Source of the DNA: Apium graveolens | Taxonomy: Eukaryota > Streptophyta > Magnoliopsida > Apiales > Apiaceae | DNA length: 64,000 bases | Assembly: GCF_009905375.1 (NCBI RefSeq) | Contig: NW_027420646.1 | Location: 1 to 64,000, forward strand | Direction of reading: 5' to 3' | Shown: one piece after another, positions 21,922 to 35,300 of the stretch | Numbering within the stretch: position 1 is the stretch's first letter | How the letters are laid out: each line of letters starts with the position of its first letter | Position numbers and translations under genes: made by a program | The notes under the pieces: generated by a model | Seen by the model: only the letters and a program-made list of their open reading frames with translations | What the model was told of the DNA's origin: nothing | Database searches by the model: none

Positions 21922-22255
21922 AAACAAATTATCAACCATTGCATGCTGACTAACTGCCTTTACTAATTCCTTGCTATCTGTCAATACTTGAATACCATCA
22001 TTTTTCCATTTACTGTTTGATAACAATTTCACCACATTTTAAGAGATTGTAACTCTTCCTCAAAGGCAATTGTTACTTTTGTTTGACCTGCAAATTAAAG
22101 TAATATTTCCCCATTCTTCCTGATATCCTACAACCACCTTACCTAACTTCATTTTCCAGATCCCATCAATAAAAGCTACTAAAGAACTGTTAACGGATTC
22201 TAATAGCTGCCTCCATTTCATATGTTGACTTGCAGTTACAACTCCTGTAGGGTTA
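21922..22255 (-). pseudogene. RNase H-like pseudogene, N-terminal segment
   Basis: The minus strand shows the first Asp in SLVAFIDGIWKMK, a frame change of one base after about 22095, the Glu in IAFEEELQSLKMW, one stop, and the second Asp in GIQVLTDSKELVKAV. The three acidic positions of an RVT_3 RNase H-like domain are therefore all recognisable. The gene is cut at its 5' side by the CACTA terminus at 22256 and interrupted after residue VDN by copia C; its end is at 17275-17100. Confidence 0.7.
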
Positions 22256-22770
22256 CACTACGCCATAAACAGCCTACGGTAACAAAAAAATGTTATAATA
22301 GGATGGCCTAAATGTTACCCCAGACCATTTTTTGGCTAAGATAACATAAGCTGAAGGTTAGCTAAGTGGGGGTACCTAAGGTAACTTATTTTTTTCTAGT
22401 GTAATATGACATTTTATGTTATCTTAGAGTCCTATTGTAACATAATACAGGACTACTGCAATATTAACATATGTTACCTTAGGTGTTCTAATTTTTTAAA
22501 AGAGTGAGACCAGTGGGGCCGCACATCTAACACGTCAGCATGTTGATGTGGCAAGTGTGGCCCCCACAGAAAGCCCCACAGTGCTGAGTTATCTTGATGA
22601 CGTGGAATGTGGGTCCCCCTGGTTGCATGAAAGTTGACCTTTTAGGTGACGGGGCATGCTGACATGGTAAGTGGGCCCATAGGACCTAATGTAACACTTT
22701 GAAAAACTGTTGTAACATTTTAACTTGCCTACAGAAACTTTTTTAACATACTATAGTAACAGTTTAGGAG
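22256..22770. repeat. Terminus and subterminal repeats of element B
   Basis: About a dozen GTTACC, GTAACA and TAACAT words occur in both orientations, with CCTACGGTAAC next to the terminus. A GC-richer island (22500-22690) with repeated CCCCACA / TGGGG words is embedded. The motif set is different from those of elements A and D, so B is a separate family. Confidence 0.6.
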
Positions 22771-23479
22771 GCTATTGGCATGACAAAACAAACCAAACTT
22801 TAGACATATCCATTGAACAAGTGAAATCAAACCATCTTATTCCATCTATCCGAAGCAAGCTATATTCCATATTGATCTTACAACTGCCTACCAGTACATA
22901 ACAAATTAAAAAGTACCTATTCAATCGCTTTTAAACTTGGAGCAAGCTAACCAAATTAAATACATCTTGATTTAAATTTTATTATCAGGTGAAAGAGATT
23001 TACTCTAAAGACATGATATTCAGAAAATCACCATATTATCAAACCGGGGAGAAGCTTGATATGTGGTTTTTTCTGATTATATATATCGGGTTCAATATTT
23101 TGAACTACATAATAAAATAGACTTTTTAACTTAGATTTTTATTTGTAATTTCACATAATTTCGATAATTTTCCCTATAATAATTAGGAGTTAGGAAAAAA
23201 TAATGCTACTAAATAAGTTAATAGAATTCAGGCTTCAATCTTGGTATATAATGCGCAAAAGAGTTACCCCATGTGAACTAACCAGATGAGTATAAAAGTA
23301 AAATAGAATGACAACGATTTAAATTAAAATACGTATCTAGAAACAGACCTAATACATCACGTTGATCGGTTAATATGAGCTACAAGTGATCCATTTAAGT
23401 TTTGTGTTGTAACTAATACTTACAAATTTGATTTTGAAAATTGATAATCAAGTAAAATTTTTTTACATAAAATAATATC
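22771..23479. other. Non-coding interior of element B
   Basis: AT-rich, no gene recognised. It lies between the subterminal repeats and the 3' end of the Transposase_24-type gene, so it may include its untranslated end. Confidence 0.5.
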
Positions 23480-25880
23480 ATACCATCTTATTCCGATGAT
23501 GTGCAAAACCTTTTGGACCAAGAGTGTGAGTGTCAATATATGATTTACGGCTTTCTGTATTTTTCTTTGCTCTCTCCTAGAAAAATTTGAAAAGTTAAAT
23601 TTTGTTTTGATTCTGAATAGCCTAAATGTGTAAAATCACAATTATACTTGAACACTCTCATTATTCCAATATTCCAAGAGAATTTTGAATGTCTGGAGAG
23701 GAATGTCATATGTTCTATTTGCCAAATTTCATTTCATCATTTTCGTATGCTGTATAATGACCCGCCTTTGTTCGACTCTTGTACGTCTTCGAGGATCAAT
23801 AAATTGTCTCGATCGTCCAATTTTCCAACTCATCGGGAATTATATATCGGGCCTTGCAAAAATTAAGAAAAAATGATAAATAAAACACAAATACTTAATC
23901 AGTTTTATTATCCACACCTCTCTTTCTGAAAATAATTATAATTAGAATGAGGAGAATTCAAAACATAGTACATAAATTTATGTACAGTATGAAATTTTTT
24001 TAAAATTTGAATTTGTTATTTGATAAAGGTTTGGCGCTTTGATTTTATCAAGAAGAGTTTACCCACAACCCTATCTGATTCAATTTTCAATAAATTACTA
24101 AATTTTAATGAATGTCCCTAACTAAAAGTGCTCTAAATTATGAAATATAAAATCCACAAAAAATACCTTAACATAGTTTCACATAGTCATCCTCAAGTTC
24201 TTTGGAACATGGCGCCAAGTAACATAAGTCAGCAGCACACATCATTTAGCAATTTTTCCAAGGAAGCAGCCTAATTCTGACAATACTTTGTCATTTTCTG
24301 CAATGGGCTAGAAAGCGTCATTCATCCCGATGACTACTCTCTTGTCAAAATTTCTCGTATGAACTTTGTCCATCCTAGTTTTTCCTCTCATCCTATGAGG
24401 ATCCGGAACTGCAAGTTTTTGGGAATGTTAAAGTTTTCTACTTGGAAACAATAAAAATTGGCAAATAAAACAATCAGAAAGTATAAGGAAAATATCATGC
24501 AGACATGGCAACAAATTAAAACTTAAAAACAAAAAAAATAAAAGAAAATATCAGGTAGGCATGGCAAAAAATTAAAATTTAAAATCAAGAAACTATAAGG
24601 AAAATGTAAACCTAACCTTCGATATCGCCTTCCACATTGTCTTCTTCAATATCAGGCAAGATATTTTCCTCGACAACTATCTTACTTGTACTTGCTGCTT
24701 TTTCTTGTTCAACCTTTTCCTTTTCTAATTTTTCTTTTTGGCGTTTCCTCGTTGGCCTCCAAGCATCCATTGAACCGTGTCCATCATCTGTTTGTGGTAA
24801 CACAACTAACAGAGGTGGAGATATTACAGGTTCTACCAGCATCCTGTCCCGGATTATAATTCTCACTTCCATTTTGATCCTTCTCATTTCCGTTACTTTT
24901 CGGTAAATTCTTTTGTGTCAATCCAGCTAACAACGACGACAACCTTAGAGCGTAAAGAACTTCATTTTTAAGCTTGAATCTGATTGCCCTTTATCTTTCA
25001 GACTCTGTTAACGGTGGTGGAGGCGGTAGGATATTCGTCCCGCTGTGTAGATAAATATTATGTCCAATTATAGTACGAATGTAATATTGAACATGAATAT
25101 TAAAAAATTTACAAGTTTGTCATATTTTAAATATTGGACTGGAAATTACATATCTAACCTGAACCTCATTTTCTCCCATTATTTCAGCATTATGTGGTCT
25201 ACTCTGCAATTCCAATTCCTCTTGGCAGGCGTAAGTTTATAAGTCAGAGGTTTATCACTGCATTTTTCCAATTTATTCAATCGTGGCGACTTTCGAGTAC
25301 CTTCATGGGGAAAGGTCTCTGAAACCAAATTCCCCACTCTTTTATTTTTCTGTTGTTGCAGCTGATGAGCCATTGTGAATTGGTGGTTAGTGGGTTTTTT
25401 AGCTACAAAAATACAAGGGTAGTTACATAACAGTTTAAAGTAAAATAGTGTAGGCAAGGCAAAAGTTAATGTTGTATGATTTTTATGCAAGAAGTTAAAT
25501 TTATGATCAATGTACCTACAACAAAATTTGGTATGGGCCTCATGACCACATGCGGCTATATTTTTTTGATTGAGTGTACACCCATTTCAATGACATTATC
25601 GATGTAAAAATCAATAAACTTCTCGTTGTTAGTTTGTTTAACTAGTCGAGTGAACTCCAAATCACTCATCAGCAACTTCCAATCACCCAAATTCTTTGCG
25701 CTTACATAAATTCCTCCAATTTTCGTATATTCAAGGTCAACTTTCACATGCTCCATGAGTATTGTATGCGAAAAATTTTCAGTGTCGACTGCATATACAG
25801 TCGTCTCTGTCCCGCCAGCATAGCCTGTACTCTGGAATTCACCTTGATGGTGGAATCTGAGATGAATGACATTTTGCATT
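23480..25880 (-). pseudogene. Transposase_24-type (TNP1-like) gene of element B
   Basis: Minus-strand pieces in order: 25879-25556, an N-terminal module with LRFHHQGEFQSTGY and NEKFIDFYIDNVIE, similar to the PB1-like start of some plant transposon proteins; 25380-25180, a basic segment with GTRKSPRLNKLEK; about 25030-24612, a Lys/Glu-rich segment; exon 24408-24167 with RGKTRMDKVHTRNFDKRVVI, VLSELGCFLGKIAK and LLTYVTWRHVPKNL, the hallmark of the family; and about 23590-23490 with AKKNTESRKSYIDTHTLGPK, a second family motif. The hallmark exon contains three in-frame stops, so the gene is dead. Known TNP1-type partners bind subterminal repeats. Joining the first module to this gene is inference. 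Confidence 0.65.
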
Positions 25881-26181
25881 CTATAAAATCATTAGAAAAT
25901 GTAAATTACATTAGTTTAAAAACACTTTGTGCCTACAGATAATATGAAAAGTAGTACGTACATGTCAATAATAAAATTAACGAAAAAAATAGTTCAATTA
26001 ATATAATTGAAATTGAAATTAACATAGTGCAAAAGTTAAACGGTTCATGCAAATATAAATGCAATGGAAAGTAATATAAATTATATAAAGAACAGATTAT
26101 ACTAACATTGACAATTTTTTAAAGGTTCAATGATTACAGTCAATAAATGAACTATTACCATAAATATATTGATTTAGAAAA

Positions 26182-27260
26182 TCATGCATGTTCTTCGACT
26201 AAGTTAGTCTCAATTAGGACTTGTCGCATCGGAACATCATCCCTAGCCCAACTACCCTCGTTGTACTGATCTTCAATTTCTGTATACAGGGGTGCATCAT
26301 TTAAAAGTGCTTCATGTTGACCTTTCTTTTCATTTTTATCTTCAACATCACACCAGTCCCTAGGCAGCTTATTGACGACATTATACATCATCTTTTCAAC
26401 TGGATCTTCTACATAGAATACTTGCTGTAGTTGTGAAGCTAATACGTATGGGTCAGATTTCTGGCATAATCGATTAAAATTCACCCGAGTCAGTCCATAA
26501 AGATCCTTTTCTTCTTGGTACCAACAACACTTAAATAACACTACAACTAATTCACCCCAATAATCAAGTTCTACTATCTCTTCAATTGATCCATAGTAAC
26601 TGACTTCGCTGACTTTTGGGTTATCATCCTTCGATCTTGCAAAATTAGTTGTTAGAGCCGTCAAGAAAACACCACTATTTTTTGGTGTGCATCTAGCATC
26701 CCTGTTCTCCGTGTTGTATCTATACCCGTTGATCACATATCCTCCGTACTTCTTAGCTAAAGGATTAGGTCCCATTGCAAGGACTTCTAGTTCCTTCAAA
26801 ATATTCCCTCGTTTGCCAACCTCTCCCTTAATCCACTTCCAAAATTCTTCGTTGTGTTCCCTAGCCTTTTTATATCTTCGATTTTTTGCTTGAGTTATAA
26901 CCAAAGCTTCGTGTTTTCTACAAAAAATAGATAGTTTAAATTTCTAGAAAAAAACGAGTAATTATATAATTAAACTAAGTTAGGACTGGAATTAAAACTT
27001 ACGCAATTAACTCGTCCACATCTTTGTTTCCTGAGTTGAAGAGAATATAATGATGCATTCTCATCGAGTGAGATACTTTTAAATGTACAAATTTTCCATT
27101 TTTATTTCTTCTTGTACTGTATTCCATCTTATCTGGATAACTTTCAATTTTTCGAGACTTGGTCATATCCAATCCGATATTTCCACCCAAGAATCTTGAA
27201 CAAAATGTTTGGCATTCTTCTACAAGGTACCCCTCAGCCGTAGAACCCGCTGGTTTACTC
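26182..27260 (-). pseudogene. TNP2 transposase C-terminal exons of element B
   Basis: Exon 27260-27003 encodes AEGYLVEECQTFCSRFLGG and HHYILFNSGNKDVDEL, the end of the DUF4218 region, and closes with donor GTAAGT. Exon 26917-26182 (acceptor TTGTAG) encodes the DUF4216 region: YGGYVINGYRYNTENRD, NSGVFLTALTTNFA, VSYYGSIEEIVELDYWG and DPYVLASQLQQVFYVEDP, then a stop. Both exons are free of stops. The catalytic Transposase_21 part that should precede them is absent. In the complete TNP2 at 37.5-40.9 kb the same region has no intron. Confidence 0.8.
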
Positions 27261-29458
27261 CTGTTTCACACATAATTTTTTAATTTGCTTAAATAGCCCT
27301 CAATTGGACACATGGAAACAAGGCATAAACTTCAAATATAAGATTTTTTTATGGGGCACATATAAAAATTTTGTATTATAATAATGACCCGTCCACTCAT
27401 AGTGAAATATAAATAAAAACTCATTAGGTATGCTCTATTTAGTATATATCTACCAATGATTTCGTTTTTCAATCTTTGTTTTCTTTTATCTCACTTCCAT
27501 TACCTTGTCATCCCATATTTTTTCATAACTGAACATATTTTCATGTAACTGGTCAACTTTTTATCAAGTTATAGTAATTTGTATTTTATAACATTAACAA
27601 GGAACTAAAGATATATTAAATCATTTTTCCTTAAAAATAGGTATTGAGCCCAATATTATATAATCATCTAACTCAAATTTTAAGTGAAATTAAAATTAAT
27701 TATAAATCTTATTCTTCACAATAATATATAATGATATAATTTCCTAGATCAAATATTGCAATCTTTCTTTCATTAAAAATTTGATTGTCTAAATTTGTTT
27801 ATATGACTAACTTATAATCTCTTCATTGGATTAATTTTTATATTTATTTGTCTTAGTTATTTTTATGAAGGGAGAGTAAGATAGTGTTAGCATATATTTT
27901 CAGGTCTCATAAAATAAAATCCTATGGGATAATAGATAATAAAATTCTATCAAGTCAGAGTGTCTCTGCTAAGATTTATATGCTTATTCCTGGTTTATTC
28001 TCTTCACATTTTGTTTTATTTTATGTCCTAGATTACTTTTGTATTATAGATATGTTGATAAGTTACATGTACTTATAATTAAACTTTTTGACTAATTGGA
28101 TCTAAGTTTTTTTCATTAAGATTGTCCGCAGAAAAATGTCCAATTTAAAATTTACTCAATCATCTTGAAGATTTAAAATTGATTTACTTTTCTTGATGAT
28201 ATATGAATTTTTCTAATGAATTAAGGTGAATATAAAAAAAAGTTTAACCATAATATATGCGCTAATTCCCCTTAATGGTCCCATTATATCAAGATATCTT
28301 TCATATATATTTTTTTAGATATATTAAAATATCGTTTTTCACAAAAGCCTGAGGGTTGTAACAGGCCTATTTCTTTTCACTAGTTTTAGTTCTCTTTTAG
28401 AAAGTAGATAGTATTAATTAACATTTTCTTTAAGTGTATATTTTTTCCTAATATATTTATAAAATCAAAACACATTTATAAAAAATTAAAAACATATAGC
28501 TAGCATATAAATTAGGTTAAATTAAACTACAGTTACATTTCAGTTTAATATTAAAAGACATTCAAATTGTTGACAGTATATTTCACATGAAATAGCATAT
28601 AACTAACAGAGATGCTAATAAATTACACAAATTTGAAAATTTTATATTTTTGATATTGTCACGTATACAATTAATAAAAAGGTTCATTTATAAAATTTTA
28701 AGATATATATATAATGTAGAAATAACCTAAATTTTGATAATTTAACTAATAAGAAACTTAGAGACTGAGTAGACCGAATTAGCAATAAAAATTGAGCTGT
28801 ACAGCTGATCGTTCTGGGCGGCTTAGCTATATCTTTAATTGGTAAAATATTTGGTTAAGTGACTTGATATTTTACCATAAAACAAAAATCATCAATTCAG
28901 GTGATGTAAGTTTAGTTTTTCTGTTATGAAGGCTGTTGTTAAGTTGGATAGTGAAAAATGAGAGAGACGCTTGAAGCATTGGGTCCCCGAAAGTACAAAA
29001 CTGAACAAAGTTATCATTTATGATATTCAATATATATTGGTTATGTTTGGGAACTATTCGGGGTTTTTTATGGATTCGTAAATGTTGCTGAGTTTGTATT
29101 GAAATGTTGTTGGTGTTATATTAAATTGAAATGGTTTGATGTTGAATTGAAATGACAGTGCACAACCTGTATTTTTTATAAAAAAAGAAAAAAAAATCAA
29201 CCAAAAGGTGTCAAAACTGACCGTTTTCTATTGTATTATCTCTCAACGAACCGACCAAAAGAAGAAATAACTGTCAACATTCTTAGAAAAATCGATTGTC
29301 TCCATAACAGGGTGGTCGATTACGAGATGGTCCATTACTACGGATTTGACTACAGTTGATTTTGAGTTTATTCTAATTATATTTAGTAGACATAACTACT
29401 CGTGCATGGTCAGTTTTAATCTACTTACAGATCATCATTTGTGCATATATGGTGACAA
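27261..29458. other. Non-coding, nothing recognised
   Basis: About 2.2 kb of very AT-rich sequence without coding frames, upstream of the truncated TNP2 exons. The missing right end of element B or the 5' LTR of the following copia element should lie here, but I find neither. Confidence 0.5.
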
Positions 29459-31468
29459 ATGTACAAGTTCAACCAACAGATCTCAGATACCTTGGAAGTC
29501 CAATGCCAAGGCATAACAGCCATGAAGAAGAACATGAAGACAATACTCACTCAGGATTATAAGCATTTTGACTCAAGAGCTGAACAGTCACTGACAGATT
29601 TATATGACGGATTTCTAAAGTTATTAAATGATCTAGATTTGGTTGAAAAGAAATATGATTTTGAAGATTCCAATTTGAAGTTCCTCATTGCACTTCCTAA
29701 AAAATGGGACTTGAAAGCAACATCCATCAAAGATGATTATGAACTTGAAGAGACATCACTGGATAAAATCTATGGTCTGCTCACAATTCATGAACTTGAG
29801 ATGGAGAAGAGAAGTAAGATGAAAGGCTTAAGATCAAGGCAAGTTTCCTTGAAGGTTGAAGAGAATCCTTAGGGGCAATTTGTGAGAAAGAACCATTCAA
29901 GAGTAAAGGCTATGGTTGTAAAGTCTGATATAGATTCATCAAATATTGATGATGACTCAAATACTGATAATTTCACAGACTGTGATATAAATGACTGTGA
30001 TGACGAGAAGCTTTTACAAATGACGGCCTTGATGGTAACAAGCTTTAAGAATATGGTTTCTTTAAAAGAGGTTCTAGTTATTCAAAATCTGATAAGAAGA
30101 ACTATAAGAAATCAGATGGAAAAGAGTATAGACAAGAATAGTGGATACGTATAAGATCAAGTACTACAACTGACTGCAAAAGCTAAAAGCTGAAAGAAAG
30201 CAAGCCTTGATCACAAAGACGTAATATTTGGTAGACACCTTAGATAGTGATAAGGAAGTCAACTATGCACTCATGAAAAATGCTGATACGGACTCTGCAA
30301 CTGATGAGATTAAGGTACATCAAACAACTCTTGCTTTTGATACTGCTAGTACTGTTAGCTATATGTATCAGACTCTTAAAAATGAAAGGATTAAAATTGA
30401 AAGCTCTGATCAAAGAAAAAATAATGATCATCTAGAAGCTGAGTTAATCTTTTTGCATAAAATTTAAAAAGAAAGAGATGATGCTTTTTCTGTTAAAAAA
30501 ATTACTTGAAAAACATGTTTATCTAGGAAAAAAATTGTCTAAAGAAAGAGAAATTATTAAATTTTGGACTAAATCAGAGAAATTAACTCAGACTTTAATT
30601 GAAAAGGTTATTGTAATTCAGGATTAGGTTATGCAGACAAGCCTATGAAACTGAAAAACATAGACCAGTAAATACTGATGATTAAGTACAAATGACAGGT
30701 CTAAGTTAACTCTTGTTAAATTTGACTTAAATACTGATTGACTTAAATCAGTAAATGAGAATGGTCCTTCATCACGAGTTAAGTCAACCTTAACTACTGA
30801 TAATTCTGACCAGGTCAAAGCTAAGAGAGTAAATATTGGTTTAATGTCACAAAAACAGCTTAAGCAAAAGTTAAAGAAAATGACAAAGAAAAATAAGGAA
30901 AAATAGTGTAAGAAGAACAAAAATGGTAAAGTACGTGTTAATAAGGAAATGACAAGTATAAATCCATTCCTAATGTGCCTAGAAAGGCTTGATTAAACTA
31001 TGTTAGTACTAATCATCTTGCTATTGTTTACATAAATAATAAATAAAGAAATATTGTTCCTTCTAGATTAAAGCTTAGGAACATATTAGTTAGATATGGA
31101 TCACATGAGTCTTGTTTTTATCGTATTATCATTTGGTATTCCACTTACACATATAAAGAGTATCACAGTTTGTATTATAATTATTATGAAGTAAAACCAT
31201 CTTTAAATAAAAAAAAAGTTATTTCTGCATGTGTAACTTCTGATAATAAGACCATTAACATAAACTCTGATATGAAGATTTTTTCCAAAAATGTTAACAC
31301 ACTTAATAAGGCCAAAGGATTTAAGCAAGTTCGGGTCCTTAAAAATTCGAACTAGTGGCCTATATAATTGTAGAGTAACATGATGAATATTCTAGACTTG
31401 GAGAGTGGATGCTCAGGACACATGATTGGAAATAAAATTTTGCTATCAGAGTTGAAGGAGAAAGCTAG
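29459..31468 (+). pseudogene. Old copia element, gag to protease part (left of CACTA D)
   Basis: 29459-29872 encodes a UBN2-type gag domain (TILTQDYKHFDSRAEQSLTD, then FLIALPKKWDLKATSIKDDY). 29882-30480 is the acidic and coiled-coil gag tail, 30505-31085 the spacer also found at 5870-6470, and 31395-31468 the protease start with LESGCSGHMIGNKILLSELK, where the family has the catalytic D-S/T-G (here E-S-G). Many stops break the frame. The gene is interrupted at 31468 by CACTA element D and continues at 43806. Confidence 0.8.
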
Positions 31469-31484
31469 CACTACTACAAATCTG

Positions 31485-31835
31485 CTCTTGTATAACACTT
31501 TTTTTAAACCTTGTATAGCGCTTTTGAGCGTTATGCAACACGCCGCTATGCAAGTGGCAATTACTTGTACATCACTTATTTTGGCGCTCTATAAGTGCTC
31601 CTCTTGGATAGCATTTTAATAAGTGTAATATAGGTAAGTGTCGTACAAGTACATCTTAGTGGATAATAGTTTTTAAAATGCTATATAAGTTGGAGACCCG
31701 AAGTTGTACAACATTTTTTGAAGTGGTATGTAAGGAGCAACGCTTACTTGCATAACGCTTCAAAAATGCTATATAAGCATTGGGCACATATACCATCTGC
31801 CATCCTATATAGCACTTTTGAAACTGCTATATTAA
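31485..31835. repeat. Left subterminal repeats of element D
   Basis: Words built on ATATAGCRCTTTT, AGCGCTTTTGAG, GCATAACGCTTC and CTATATAAG recur about ten times in both orientations within 350 bp of the left terminus. The right end has a shorter set (43690-43805). These are the expected sites for the TNP1-type protein. Confidence 0.75.
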
Positions 31836-32369
31836 GACCTCCTTTTTATAAAAAAAATAATAATTGATATAATTTCACTATTTGTACACATTTGCTGTTT
31901 TTTGAAAATCCCTAAAATACAATCCAACCTCGCTAATTACAAAAAATGTAAACTCAAATTCAAATCAATCACACAAACTGAACTTGTAAAATAAAAAGAT
32001 TTGAAATCAATCATAAACTGTCATAATGATTTAAAAATCTCCAGCAGAGTAACAATTAAATATCAACCAGAAAACATCACTAGATCTAGATCTCAAACAA
32101 CTGTATTTCGTTATTTACTACAAGCGAGCAAGTAGGATAAGATAAAAAAACTACATATTCAAAAGTTTTCCCTTCAGATACCGGTTGTAAAAGAATCGTG
32201 CCCAATTATCTCGGAAGCGGAGCATTTTTTTATGAGAATAGCACATGAGTCTGTTAGAACGAGTGAACTGCACACACGAAAATTATAAAAAATCAATAAA
32301 TGATGTTAAAATATAGTTGGCTTTTTTTTAGTATTAGCAATGTTAGGGTCACTTACATTTACACTTATA
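31836..32369. other. Non-coding interior of element D
   Basis: AT-rich spacer between the left subterminal repeats and the 3' end of the Ulp1-containing gene. Nothing else recognised. Confidence 0.5.
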
Positions 32370-35300
32370 CTCGTTTCACCGGAACACAACACATCTTCAA
32401 TAAAACATCCCACGTAATGTCCACAAAAAATACCATCATTTGGAAGTTGTTTAGGGCACTGTGCATAACAATAATCATATATCACTACCTTATCATAACA
32501 ACAACAACAATGTTGGACATGCTTCAATTTAATAAACAACACTTTATAAGGTCCTTGCTTGGCTCCTGTTCTTAAAAATACTCAGTACCTAATGAACTAA
32601 CAAGTCTATCAAATTCATTAGAAAAAATACACTATAAAAAGAATTAGGCTACTCTATTTATATGTACACAATTTTTTTAAAATACAAACACATATAAACA
32701 AATGAAAACTATCTATCTTGTTTAAAAATATTTTTTAAATATTTGGCTAATCATATAAGTAAATTTATATTAGATTTTATAATAAAAAAGAATAAAGCTA
32801 ATATATATACGTATATAATATAAGCGTAGCACTAAATATTTATTATATAAAATATTTATATTTTAAATATATTTATCTAGATAAATATTTGAAAAAGCTA
32901 TAATTGCTATAAGATTAAATTGTCAGAAAACACCTATTAATTTTAAAATACAAATATTAATAGGGAAGTTAAAGTGAACTTTCACCATGAAGAATATAAA
33001 ATACAAATATTAATGGATAGTAAAACCCATATCACACAGGTTGTAATATTTAAGGGCATCATCAGTGTTTACCTCTATGTTTGTACATTTAAAGGTGTTA
33101 TATGCCATCTTTGTAAAAGTTTTTCCACGTCCAGTCCGAAAAGAAACCAAGGCCCTGAATAGAAAATATATTTGATATAAGAAATAAGCATTAACCTTTA
33201 TAACTACGATGTGCAAGTTATTAATTACATATTTCTACTTACGTTTCTATAAGTGCCTTCAAATTCTTTTATTTTACTATGGTGGCCTTTGGAGCTGGAT
33301 CCATAAAGTAAATGCTCTCTGTTTTTGTATTTATGGCAACCAAGACCCATTGTTCTCTAAAAATTGTTTATCAGTAATAAGTACATGAAATTAAATAAAC
33401 TTACATAGTGACACAAAAAATGTAACTTACTAAATATTATAAGGCACAAAAAGTAAGTGCTCTTTATCAACATATCCCACCATAAACTTTTCCAAACTCG
33501 ATAAAGCCTTGGAATTATCCGATAAGTAACACACGACATGAGGTGAAGCAAAAGAAAACTTCGCTGCCATGTTTTCATTTTTAGACAAATAGACCTCACA
33601 TAAATACCTAAGAAAAAGCATGATTAGAAAAAAAAGGTGCAAATAAGAGATCCATGAAATTTGTTTTTGTATTACCTAATGTAGAACGTCAGGCTCGAAG
33701 CACTTAACCATTGCTCATTTAGTACCTCCAAAACATTCTCCTTACTAATATGCTCGGTCCAAGGGTCTCCATCCCAAAAAGGTCCCATTTCAATCTCTAC
33801 ATATGAAACACGATTAAATACAATAGCAAGACGAACCATTTCCACAACTCCGTCATGTGAAACATCTTGAGCGAGAGGATAACCTAATTGTTTCGAAGAA
33901 ACTGCAGCGATAGACTCAACTGTTTTCTCCCTCTCTTTATCCTTAACCTTTTCCTGGCCAACCTGTTTAACCCTTTCTCGGTATTTTTCTTTATTTAAGA
34001 TTTTTGGAGGTGTCTAGAAAAGAGTAACATAAAACTGAATATCAGACAAGATAAGCATGAGGATTAAAAAAAATTTAAAGTAAATATCAACCTCTAGTTT
34101 CATTGAGACCAATTTGTGTGGCCATGCAAGAAAATATCCTGGAGCATCTCCAATAAGGTAGGCCTCGTCACAAGCTCGAGCTAATTGAGTATTAACCTCT
34201 GATGGTACTGCCACCTCAAACTGCACCCTCACTTATCTTTCTTCTAATGGAACACCATGAAGCATTGTATCATCCATATCATTCCACAAGGTCCCTCGCC
34301 CAACATATCTACGACCGGGATCTAGGTACAGAAAGCAAGGATTTTTTCCCTGTAATTGCAGATATTAACAAAAATTATAGTTAAACTAAATTAGCAGAAC
34401 CATAAGTACAAAGGTGACCAAGAGCATATTATAATACTCCCCTATATTATAATGCTAAGTTATTGTGTTACCTATATAGCCATACCATGCCTGTTTTATA
34501 TTAATTATAAGGATAACTTTATACCTCAGGAAGGTCTTCACTTGCAACAGCTTCATCAGCATTATGATCGTCGCAGTGATCACTATAAACATCATCATCC
34601 ATGTCAAAGTTATATGTATGGCTAGAACCTCCAGATTGCAAACCCGGAATATACCCCTTGCATTTTAACTCCTTGATTTCATTTTTCAAAACAAAAACAT
34701 CATTTTTCAACTTAGCCAACTCACTCACAGATGTTGCTGCTCGCAACGAGGTCTTAGTTACACCCCATCCTAAACCTCTTACTCGTCCTGAATACTCTAA
34801 TGGTATTAACCGAGCAAGTAGGTCATCAGTTCCAATATTTGTAAGCTCGTGTTCTTGCAACTGATTTGATATGGCAACCTGATAATATTTGATACAATTT
34901 CAAATATATTATTAATTTTTGCAAGTATAATAGAGGTCTATCAATAATTAATGAAAATGAGAGATAAAGTATATATTACCACATCCATAAGAACTTGTTG
35001 TGCAACACGATCATCCACTACACCATTAGAATTTCTCGTAGCATATTCCCATGCGTCTAAACGAGTCACAATAGGGTCCTTCTCTCCGGCTTTAATTTTT
35101 TCAGCAATCTGAACATTATTTTATTGCATGAACAAAGTAATGACAATCACAGTTGATGCTATACATGAGATAATAATGTTAATTCTAAAGATATTCAAAA
35201 AAGGCTTCCAAGTCACAAGAAATAGTATTCCGACGAGGATAATTAGTATACTAAAGATATTTAGTATTCCTAAATATCATGTACTACATAACTGAACATG

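Larger units (their letters stand above)
22256..27260. mobile_element. CACTA element B, left end and transposase remnants
   Basis: The left terminus CACTACGCCATAAACAGCC is a known plant CACTA type. It is followed by subterminal GTAACA/TGTTAC motifs to about 22770. Inside, on the minus strand, are a Transposase_24-type gene (25.9-23.5 kb) and the last two exons of TNP2 (27260-26182). Gene order and polarity match the complete element at 31.5-43.8 kb. The rest of TNP2 and the right terminus are missing, so the element is truncated at or after about 27260. The right boundary given here is simply the last recognisable exon. Confidence 0.65.

Noticed and set aside
22256..22401. A 146-bp mini-CACTA ending at CTAGTG (22396-22401)
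   Set aside because: The inner sequence of the two ends does not match and the same GTAACA repeats continue well past 22401, so this is the left end of a longer element.
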